Positions 1-5,604 of a stretch of DNA of 8,284 bases are shown in pieces. The position numbers were made by a program, and so were the translations under genes. The DNA lies in NCBI GenBank assembly GCA_003448025.1, contig DLXL01000064.1, positions 1 to 8,284 of the forward strand, in the 5' to 3' direction. Numbering within the stretch: the first letter of the stretch is position 1; each line of letters starts with the position of its first letter. Under the pieces are notes generated by a model. That model was not told the origin of the DNA. It saw nothing but the letters and a program-made list of their open reading frames with translations, and made no database searches. The stretch is from Saprospirales bacterium. Its GTDB lineage: Bacteria; Bacteroidota; Bacteroidia; Chitinophagales; Saprospiraceae.

Positions 1-90
1 TGTCTTCTGTGACTTTGTGGTTCACTTTTTTATGGTGCATGGAATCATGAAATTTGCATCCACCGGAGCAAATAACCTGAACATCAGAAA

Positions 91-3000
91 TCAATTCTTT
101 TTCTTAAGTTTATCAGCCTCTTCTTTCAGTTTAGCAAGTTCTTCAGTGGCTTTTTTTATCTCCTCCTGGAGTTGTACGAGTTTTGATTGTTCAGCTTGTT
201 GTTGCTGACGGGCTGCCTCTGCTTTACGGTTTTCTTCACCAATGATTTGAGCCTTTTCTGTTTTGGTTTCCTCTATTTCTTTGGCCGCCTGCGCTTTAAG
301 CTCATTAACAGATTTGGACTCGCTTTCACGGGTTGCCGCGATATTTGCTGCGGCATCCTGGCGGGCTTTTTGAACGTTTTCAGCAGCTTCTTTTTGCGCC
401 AGGCCTATCTCTTCGCTGGTTTTTTTACGTGCTTCTGCCGTTTCTACTGCATATTGTGTTCGTTTGGCTTCTGATTCTTTTCGTGCATTGGCTACTTCGC
501 TGGCAGCTCTTTCACGAGCTTCTACCACTTCTTTTCTGGCCCGGTCCTGCGCATCCGCCACTTCTTTAGCTAAGGCCGCTTTTTTATTTTCAGCATCCTG
601 CCGGGCAAGCGTAATGGCTTCAATGGCTTGTTGTTTGGCAGCAGCTACTTCTTTTGCGCTGTTTTCTCGTGCCGCAGCAACAGCCTGAGCAGCTTCTTCC
701 CGGGTTTTACCAATGGATTCGGCAGCCAGTTGTTTTTCACGGGCAGCAGCTTCACGGGCAGATTTTACCTCTTCTGCTCCTTTTTGATTGGCCTCAGAGA
801 TTTCTGTTGCAGCTTTTTGACGTGCTTCTGCTACATCGCTGGCTAATTTTTGCCGGATGGAGGCACTATTTTCGCGTGCCATCCTGACACTGTCGGCCTC
901 TGCTGTTTTGGTGGCAAGTACCGCTTGCGCACTTTGTTTTTTAGCTTCAGCAACCACATTGGCCGACTCCTGTTGAGCCCTTACTGCGGCTTCTCTGGCA
1001 GCAGCGATTTCATTGGCAGCTTTTTCCTTTGCGGCGGCAATTTCAGCAGCTGCTTTTTCCCTTGACGATACTACTTCAGAGGTAGCGTTTGAGTTGGATT
1101 CCTGTTGTTTTTTTCGCGCTTCGGCTACAGCAGCGGCAGCTTCCGCCTGAATTTGCTTGATTTTCTCATCGGCCGTTTGTTTGGACCCTGCAACTTCGGT
1201 GGCGTATTGTTTTTGCGCTTCACTTGCTTTTGCGTTAGCTTCCTGCACTCTGATCCGTGCCTCTTCCTGGGCTTTAGCTACTTCCTGAGCGCTACGCTCA
1301 CGGGCACGTTGAACTTCCGCAGCGCTTTCTGCCAATACTTTTGCTTGTTGTTCTTTAGCTAGGGCTATGGATTTTGCCAGTTCAGCCTGAATTCTTGTAA
1401 TTTCTTCTTCCGCTCTTTTTTTGGAAGCAGCAACTTCCAGGGCAATACTGTCGCGCTGATTTTTGGAACGGGCTTGAGCGTCTGAAATGGCTTTTGCAGA
1501 TTCAGCCTGGATTTGCTGAACCGATTGTGACGCCTTTTGCTTGCTTTCCACAACCTGCTTGGCTATTTCCGCCTTTTCTTCATTTGCTATTTGCTGCTGT
1601 TTGGCTACTTCCTCTCTGATTCTTCCGATTTCTTCACTGGCACGCTTTTTAGATTCAGCAACTTCTGTTGCAGACTCTTCCTTTTGACGGGCTACAGTTT
1701 CCCGAATGTCTGCCAGCTCATTGGCTGAATTTTGTTGAACCAATGACTTTTCTTCTGCTGCTTTCCTGCGACTTTCGGCCAGGTCGTTAGCCAGTTTTTG
1801 TTTTTCAAGAACGGTGTTTTCTCTGGTTTTTAAAATTTCATTGGCAGCTTCTTCACGTGCTTTCAGGATCTGGTCAGCAGCCGTCCTTTTACTTTCAACC
1901 ACATCAGTCGAGGTCTTGTTGGCTTCCTGTTTTGCCATTTCACGTGCTTCCGATACCATTTTGGCATTCTCTTCCCGGATACGTTTCAATTCTTCATCTG
2001 CATTATTTCGGGCACTTGCTATTTCATCGCCATATTGGAGTTTTGCCTGCTCCATTTTTTGTTTAACGGCGCTGATTTCTTTTGCAGCAGCCTCCCTGGC
2101 TTTTTGAACCTCCTCGGAAGAGGTAATTCTTGCCTTTTGTATTTCCTCACCTGCCTGGCGGCGTGCATCTTCAACGTTGGAGTTGATCTTTACTACCGCA
2201 GAATCTGCTTTAGCCTTGCTTTGCGAAATAGCAGCCTGAGCTTCTGCCCGGGCTTTTTCTATTTCCAGTAAACTGGCCTTTCTGGCTTCAAGCACCTCAT
2301 TGGAATATTCCAGCTTTTTGGCATTGGCGGCTTCTCGTGCAGCCGCAACTTCCTGTTGTAGCTGTGCTTTGATGGCATCTCCCCGATCCTTTTCTGCTTT
2401 GATATCCGCCCTGATTTTTTCTTTGGTCTTTTCAAGGTCCGCTCTAAGGGCAGTAACCTCTGGATCTCCCCCGGAGCTGGTTGAGGCAGCTCCTCCAGCT
2501 GCAGCAGGTTTGGCTCCTGGTTTAGCCGGGGTGGCGCCTGCGGCTGCCGCTGGTTCCGGTTTGGACACTGAAGCGCCAGGGGTGTCTACCACCGCCATAC
2601 GATCCAAAACTGAATTAAAGCAGGATACCAGATTTTTAAACTCACCCTGACGCTCAGCGTTAATGGTAAATTTATACTTCTGACGATCAACAAAATTGAT
2701 GAAATTGATACCGGTTATATTCGATTCGGCCAGCCACTGGATGGCCGCGATATCCAGCTTTAAATTATTTCGGTGTGTAGGTACGGCGCCAGCAATAAGT
2801 TCATCCATGCCGGTAAACTTGTAGGCCCGCTCCTTGCCGCTGGCATCAACGAATACGACCTGGTCATCCTGGTTGAATTCAATGCCACCCTGAGAGGTGA
2901 AGCGTGCAAAAATGCCTTTTTCATTCGTGAAAAATTCTACAAAGTAGGTGTACCCACCCCGGATTACGACACTTAGATTGGAGGTGTTTGCAATTTGAAT

Positions 3001-3117
3001 ACCTGATATTTTTTTGTTTTCCTTGATAACTTTGGAGCAATCCTGCGCCTGAATACTGGATGAAAAATGGAAGGCTGAAAGGATCAAGAGTAAAAGGATT
3101 CTGGAAAAAGGCTGCAT
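91..3117 (-). CDS. Giant exported protein: small N-terminal domain plus ~790-residue coiled-coil rod
   Basis: I do not recognise a named family. Residues 1-24 form a signal peptide: a basic residue at R6, a hydrophobic core rich in Leu and Ile, and an IQA|QD cleavage site. Residues about 26-172 form a compact, probably beta-rich domain with two cysteines (C27, C166) that could pair after export, and one Trp (W128). Residues about 180-220 are a flexible Pro/Ala/Gly/Ser linker. Everything after 220 is Ala/Glu/Lys/Arg/Gln-rich helix with no Pro, Cys, Trp, Phe or His visible, organised as 40-residue repeats (residues 270-927) and ending in a short heptad coil (980-1004). I see no second membrane segment and no T9SS-type C-terminal sorting domain, so it is probably periplasmic or released. 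The ATG at 3117 is the natural start because the signal peptide follows directly. It is separated from its neighbours, so probably transcribed alone. The gene is certain; the role (spacer, scaffold or envelope fibre) is inference only. Confidence 0.93.
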   Translation of the reverse strand: MQPFSRILLLLILSAFHFSSSIQAQDCSKVIKENKKISGIQIANTSNLSVVIRGGYTYFVEFFTNEKGIFARFTSQGGIEFNQDDQVVFVDASGKERAYKFTGMDELIAGAVPTHRNNLKLDIAAIQWLAESNITGINFINFVDRQKYKFTINAERQGEFKNLVSCFNSVLDRMAVVDTPGASVSKPEPAAAAGATPAKPGAKPAAAGGAASTSSGGDPEVTALRADLEKTKEKIRADIKAEKDRGDAIKAQLQQEVAAAREAANAKKLEYSNEVLEARKASLLEIEKARAEAQAAISQSKAKADSAVVKINSNVEDARRQAGEEIQKARITSSEEVQKAREAAAKEISAVKQKMEQAKLQYGDEIASARNNADEELKRIREENAKMVSEAREMAKQEANKTSTDVVESKRTAADQILKAREEAANEILKTRENTVLEKQKLANDLAESRRKAAEEKSLVQQNSANELADIRETVARQKEESATEVAESKKRASEEIGRIREEVAKQQQIANEEKAEIAKQVVESKQKASQSVQQIQAESAKAISDAQARSKNQRDSIALEVAASKKRAEEEITRIQAELAKSIALAKEQQAKVLAESAAEVQRARERSAQEVAKAQEEARIRVQEANAKASEAQKQYATEVAGSKQTADEKIKQIQAEAAAAVAEARKKQQESNSNATSEVVSSREKAAAEIAAAKEKAANEIAAAREAAVRAQQESANVVAEAKKQSAQAVLATKTAEADSVRMARENSASIRQKLASDVAEARQKAATEISEANQKGAEEVKSAREAAAREKQLAAESIGKTREEAAQAVAAARENSAKEVAAAKQQAIEAITLARQDAENKKAALAKEVADAQDRARKEVVEARERAASEVANARKESEAKRTQYAVETAEARKKTSEEIGLAQKEAAENVQKARQDAAANIAATRESESKSVNELKAQAAKEIEETKTEKAQIIGEENRKAEAARQQQQAEQSKLVQLQEEIKKATEELAKLKEEADKLKKKN
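106..180 (-). other. C-terminal classical heptad coil ending the rod
   Basis: In residues 980-1004 the core positions are L980, L983, I987, A990, L994, L997, A1001 and L1004, a strict 3-4 spacing. This is a canonical left-handed heptad and differs from the 11-residue pattern of the rod before it. Just upstream is a Gln-rich stretch (970-977), and the protein ends in a Lys-rich tail. Such a Leu-rich terminal heptad often fixes the oligomeric state of a long coiled coil; that role is inferred here. Confidence 0.7.
337..2310 (-). repeat. 16 consecutive imperfect 120-bp units encoding a 40-residue coiled-coil repeat
   Basis: Aligning the protein on a recurrent acidic-Val/Ile position gives anchors at residues 275, 315, 366, 406, 446, 486, 522, 562, 602, 642, 682, 722, 762, 802, 853 and 893. 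The steps are 40 except 51 (315 to 366), 36 (486 to 522) and 51 (802 to 853). Within a standard unit the core hydrophobics fall at +0, +11 and +22, then +18 to the next unit, that is three hendecads plus one heptad. Conserved neighbours are Ala/Ser at +3, Arg/Lys at +4, Ala/Ser/Thr at +7 in most units, and Glu before the Ile/Val at +11. Eleven turns in 40 residues is close to 3.64 residues per turn, expected for a nearly straight or slightly right-handed coiled coil. Units have diverged strongly in sequence, so this is an old duplication rather than a fresh DNA satellite. Confidence 0.85.
2602..3045 (-). other. Unrecognised N-terminal globular domain of the giant coiled-coil protein
   Basis: This encodes residues 25-172 of the 1008-residue protein. 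Alternating hydrophobic patterns and aromatic residues (for example around Y56-F63, F70-F73 and V87-V90) suggest beta strands, followed by a more helical segment around 123-131 and a further strand near 147-152. The Cys pair C27/C166 brackets the domain and could form a disulfide in the periplasm. It is the only part of the mature protein with normal globular composition, so it probably carries the binding or anchoring activity. I cannot name the fold. Confidence 0.5.
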
Positions 3118-3181
3118 AGCAAAGGAAGTGGAATGATTGAGAAGAACCTAAGGGTCTTTTAGATTGTTCTGCTTCGTTGAA

Positions 3182-3193
3182 AATCAATTGATT
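3182..3193. promoter_or_regulatory. 12-bp perfect palindrome, possible operator upstream of the giant coiled-coil gene
   Basis: AATCAATTGATT is a perfect 12-base palindrome, 65 bases upstream of the ATG at 3117. A second dyad with the same half-sites, AATC-TGT-GATT, lies at 3199-3209, about one and a half helical turns away. Paired dyads ahead of a start codon could bind a dimeric regulator, but the sequence is AT-rich and chance is a real alternative. I found no convincing TAnnTTTG box in this 243-base gap, so the promoter is not placed. Confidence 0.25.
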
Positions 3194-3360
3194 AGACCAA
3201 TCTGTGATTTGACAAAAGGGTGTAAAAATGGCGAATTTGGCTTAAAGCGGGGCAAAATAGAAATTTTTTTCTTGTGTCAAACGAAAGATGCGTTAATCAA
3301 AAGTTGCGTTGCCCGAATTTTAAGATTTTAGAAGCAGATTTAGCCAAATTATTTCCCGGA

Positions 3361-4278
3361 TTAATAGTTCAGTTTCAGGGTTTTACGCAAGTATTCAGAC
3401 GCATTGCCATTTTCATTCCAATATGCTCCTCGCCAGGCCCCTTTTCGTTTGCCGCTTGAAACAATGGCTCCCTGAAACGACTCTTCCCATCCGGTAATTG
3501 TATGTGGAAAATTGGTGTCAAAATAAATGTCCAGACTTCGTGGTATGTCTTTATACCGTAGCTTCAAAATTGATCCGGATGGCTCTTTGATTACTTGTAG
3601 ATCTGCTCTTTGAATAGATTCCTTAACATGTTTGAATCTATGATAAAGTGCAGAAGGAATGACGTTCACTTCACCTGTTGGTATAGCTTCCGGATTTAAC
3701 CGAACAAGTACCCATAATTCATCTTCCAGTAAACATGCAGGGAAGAATGTTTCCTGGTCGCCTTCAGATTCAAAATAGGATTTTGAACTCAGTTTATAGC
3801 CTTCCCTGCTTTGATCATACTGTTGAAAAACATGTCCGCACCAGTCCTGAATAGTAGTTGTTGTCTTTAAGACGGGTGTTCCGCTTACAGGTTTAAAGAC
3901 AGACTGCATGATGGAATAGTCGTAAATCCCGGTATGGAATTTTCTGATCCAGTTCAGTTTCAGAATGGGCACCCTGTCATCTCCGGCAGTAACGGGGTCG
4001 TCAAGCTTGACGTGTTTTTGCCGGGAGAAATCTTCCGTCACAAAGATATTTACCTGTTCTGCCTCCCGCAATTCACCATATCTGTTCTGTGTAACGGCAA
4101 AGGAGGTTAACTCTGCAGCACCGGCATACCAGTAGGCGTTAAAAGCTGAATCAAGCTGGAGTGGAATTGCTTTAGGCGCAGTGGAGGAGGAAACGGGCGC
4201 GGCAGCGTTTTTATCCTGGCAATTTTGAGCAGAGATGCTCAAAAGTAACAAAAAAGTGCCAAAAACATGAATTTGCAT
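3361..4278 (-). CDS. Conserved Bacteroidota exported protein (family often mislabelled septum formation inhibitor Maf)
   Basis: The protein has 305 residues from the ATG at 4278. An in-frame extension to 4359 would begin with TTG and overlap the end of folE, and would put 27 extra residues before the signal sequence, so 4278 is preferred. Residues 5-17 are a hydrophobic export segment. C20 sits where a lipoprotein cysteine would be, but the residues before it (A-Q-N) are a poor lipobox, so lipidation is uncertain. The motifs YWYAG (about 49-53), IFVTEDF (78-84), a TGIYDYSIM stretch (116-124) and WCGH (146-149) match, from memory, a family of uncharacterised Bacteroidota exported or lipoproteins. 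Databases sometimes call that family septum formation inhibitor Maf, yet none of these motifs belongs to the true Maf nucleotide pyrophosphatase. It follows folE by 61 bases on the same strand and may be co-transcribed. Its function is unknown. Confidence 0.87.
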   Translation of the reverse strand: MQIHVFGTFLLLLSISAQNCQDKNAAAPVSSSTAPKAIPLQLDSAFNAYWYAGAAELTSFAVTQNRYGELREAEQVNIFVTEDFSRQKHVKLDDPVTAGDDRVPILKLNWIRKFHTGIYDYSIMQSVFKPVSGTPVLKTTTTIQDWCGHVFQQYDQSREGYKLSSKSYFESEGDQETFFPACLLEDELWVLVRLNPEAIPTGEVNVIPSALYHRFKHVKESIQRADLQVIKEPSGSILKLRYKDIPRSLDIYFDTNFPHTITGWEESFQGAIVSSGKRKGAWRGAYWNENGNASEYLRKTLKLNY

Positions 4279-4339
4279 CGGAATCGGGCTGATATGTTTT
4301 TGGGGTATACCTTTTGAACGTGCAATGATAGTGCGCCAA

Positions 4340-4939
4340 TCAATGTAATTTACTACCAATCAACCGCAAAAATTCGCTTCTTGTTTCATTTTTCAAAAAT
4401 TGTCCGGTAAAAGCAGATGTAGTGGTCAAAGAATTCTGTTTTTGGACACCCCGCATCATCATGCACATGTGGTGAGCTTCAATTACTACGGCTACACCCA
4501 AAGGTTGCAGGGTTTCCTGTATAACGTCCCTGACCTCCAATGTTAATCTCTCCTGCACCTGCAAACGGCGGGCAAATACATCCACCACACGTGGAATTTT
4601 ACTTAGGCCCACAATATAACCGTTTGGAATATAGGCTACGTGTGCTTTTCCAAAAAATGGCAAAATATGGTGCTCACAAAGCGAATAAACTTCTATATCC
4701 TTCACCAGAACCATTTCGCTGTAATCCTCTTTGAACATGGCCGATTTTAGGATGGCTGCCGCATCCTGTCCATACCCTTGCGTCAGAAACTGCATGGCTT
4801 TAGCCGCTCTTTCCGGTGTTTTATGCAATCCCTCACGGTTAGGATCCTCTCCAAGTCCACTCAGAATGTCCAGATAATCTCTTCCAAGACGCTCGGTAAG
4901 GACAGGGTTGTCGTATGAGTCATTTTTTTTGTAAGCCAT
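4340..4939 (-). CDS. folE: GTP cyclohydrolase I
   Basis: This enzyme converts GTP to 7,8-dihydroneopterin triphosphate plus formate, the entry step to folate, to queuosine precursors and to biopterin-type cofactors. It is a cytoplasmic homodecamer in the known family. The zinc site is intact: C88 and H91 in the CEHH motif and C159 in the HHMC motif, with the catalytic histidines expected at H90 and H157. The signature stretches GLSK (111-114) and QVQERLT (127-133) are present, as is the N-terminal [13 protein letters not shown] region (36-48). The length of 199 residues is typical of bacterial FolE with a short N-terminus. It starts 26 bases after the stop of the upstream PTPS-family gene on the same strand, which supports an operon. 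No clear Shine-Dalgarno sequence precedes the ATG. Confidence 0.97.
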   Translation of the reverse strand: MAYKKNDSYDNPVLTERLGRDYLDILSGLGEDPNREGLHKTPERAAKAMQFLTQGYGQDAAAILKSAMFKEDYSEMVLVKDIEVYSLCEHHILPFFGKAHVAYIPNGYIVGLSKIPRVVDVFARRLQVQERLTLEVRDVIQETLQPLGVAVVIEAHHMCMMMRGVQKQNSLTTTSAFTGQFLKNETRSEFLRLIGSKLH

Positions 4940-4965
4940 GAGAAGGTTTGAAGTGTGTGAGGGAG

Positions 4966-5382
4966 TTATTCACCGTAATACTCGGCGTAAATGGTTTCTG
5001 TTTCCCACAATTTCAAGCAATGTAGTTGACAAGGGTATTCTTTTAATGCCTTGTCAAGTTCCTGCCAAATAAGGATAATAAGATTTTCAGTGGTAGGTTG
5101 TAAACCTTTTGGAATAAATGGTACATCCAGGTTCAAATTACTGTGATCCAGATGATCCACTACATATTTTTTTATGATGGTACTTAGTTTTTTTACATCC
5201 ATCACAAAACCGGTTACGGGATCTGGCGTTCCCTTAATGGTTACGTGAAGGTTGTAATTATGGCCATGCCAATTTTTATTGGAGCATTTGCCAAATACCT
5301 CCTGATTCTGTTCTTCAGACCACTCTTCAACCCATAACTTGTGAGCGGCATTGAAACGTTCAATTCTAGTTATATAAACCAT
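4966..5382 (-). CDS. queD: 6-pyruvoyl/6-carboxytetrahydropterin synthase family enzyme
   Basis: This is a PTPS/QueD-fold enzyme acting on the FolE product 7,8-dihydroneopterin triphosphate. It yields 6-carboxytetrahydropterin (queuosine/7-deazaguanine route) or 6-pyruvoyltetrahydropterin (biopterin route). The zinc ligands are H14 (NAAHKL), H39 and H41 (HGH). C33 is the expected catalytic nucleophile, D79/H80 (LDH) complete the relay, and E127 (WETET) should bind the pterin ring. The Cys-to-HGH spacing is five residues (CX5HGH), as in eukaryotic PTPS, whereas E. coli QueD has three, so the exact product is open. The length of 138 residues is normal. It is the first gene of a likely three-gene operon and lies directly upstream of folE. 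The symbol is given for the family; I am sure of the fold and less sure of the pathway. Confidence 0.92.
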   Translation of the reverse strand: MVYITRIERFNAAHKLWVEEWSEEQNQEVFGKCSNKNWHGHNYNLHVTIKGTPDPVTGFVMDVKKLSTIIKKYVVDHLDHSNLNLDVPFIPKGLQPTTENLIILIWQELDKALKEYPCQLHCLKLWETETIYAEYYGE

Positions 5383-5502
5383 TCTTTTTCAGTGCATTAA
5401 GTATGCTTATTGCTGCTTTGGGCCTGCGTCTTAATGGTTGAAGTGCATCCCAAATACCGGATTGGAAAAGCTTTTTTCTGCTGGAAGGCTGTAAAAGCGC
5501 CG

Positions 5503-5510
5503 CAAAATTA
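5503..5510 (-). promoter_or_regulatory. Candidate -7 promoter element (TAATTTTG) for the pterin operon
   Basis: On the minus strand TAATTTTG matches the Bacteroidota -7 consensus TAnnTTTG at all fixed positions. It lies 120 bases upstream of the ATG at 5382 and would give a leader of roughly 110 bases. No exact -33 TTTG is present at the usual 19-21 base spacing; that position is occupied by the inverted repeat at 5528-5543. I looked for a preQ1-type riboswitch in the leader and did not see one. Confidence 0.4.
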
Positions 5511-5527
5511 GGCGTTTATTTTTTCTG

Positions 5528-5543
5528 ACAGCAGAAATGCTGT
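5528..5543. repeat. Small inverted repeat with GAAA loop in the divergent intergenic region
   Basis: ACAGCA-GAAA-TGCTGT is a perfect 6-bp stem with a GNRA-type loop on the plus strand, followed by TTTT. It sits between the divergent pterin operon and kinase genes and overlaps where a -33 element of the minus-strand promoter would be. It could be an operator for either direction or part of an RNA hairpin. A 6-bp stem is weak evidence. Confidence 0.25.
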
Positions 5544-5571
5544 TTTCAGAGTAGTTTTATCCCTCAGGGTT

Positions 5572-5579
5572 TAACTTTA
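5572..5579 (+). promoter_or_regulatory. Weak candidate -7 element for the histidine kinase gene
   Basis: TAACTTTA matches TAnnTTTG at all fixed positions except the last and lies 26 bases before the GTG at 5605. The expected -33 region contains a T-rich stretch (TGTTTT near 5541) but no clean TTTG. This is the best candidate I found on this strand, but it is weak. Confidence 0.2.
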
Positions 5580-5604
5580 ATCTAAAAACAAGCATTGCGA
5601 AATA

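Noticed and set aside
9..31. GTGA...TCAC followed by six T, as a plus-strand terminator
   Set aside because: The stem is only 4 bp with a 9-base loop, and no plus-strand gene is visible ahead of it.
35..65. Imperfect inverted repeat (GGTGCATGGA / TGCATCCACC) downstream of the rod-protein gene as its terminator
   Set aside because: Two of ten pairs mismatch and no T-run follows on the minus strand, so it is not a convincing intrinsic terminator.
2300..2650. A 116-codon open frame on the plus strand, and many others opposite the coiled-coil gene
   Set aside because: They are antisense shadows of an Ala/Glu/Lys-rich frame that has few stop codons in reverse. Their products are low-complexity Ser/Leu/Phe/Cys-rich sequences with no domain, and the minus-strand gene has clear protein-level repeats and a signal peptide.
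3264..3285. Promoter for the rod-protein gene using TTCGTTTG (minus strand, 3278-3285)
   Set aside because: It lacks the second-position A of TAnnTTTG, has no -33 box at proper spacing, and lies over 160 bases from the start codon.
5466..5475. AAAAGCTTTT palindrome
   Set aside because: It is a short low-complexity palindrome within AT-rich leader sequence, without a second site or clear placement.
5383..5502. preQ1 or other riboswitch in the leader of the pterin operon
   Set aside because: I found neither the short hairpin plus A-rich CUA tail of preQ1-I nor any other conserved aptamer core.
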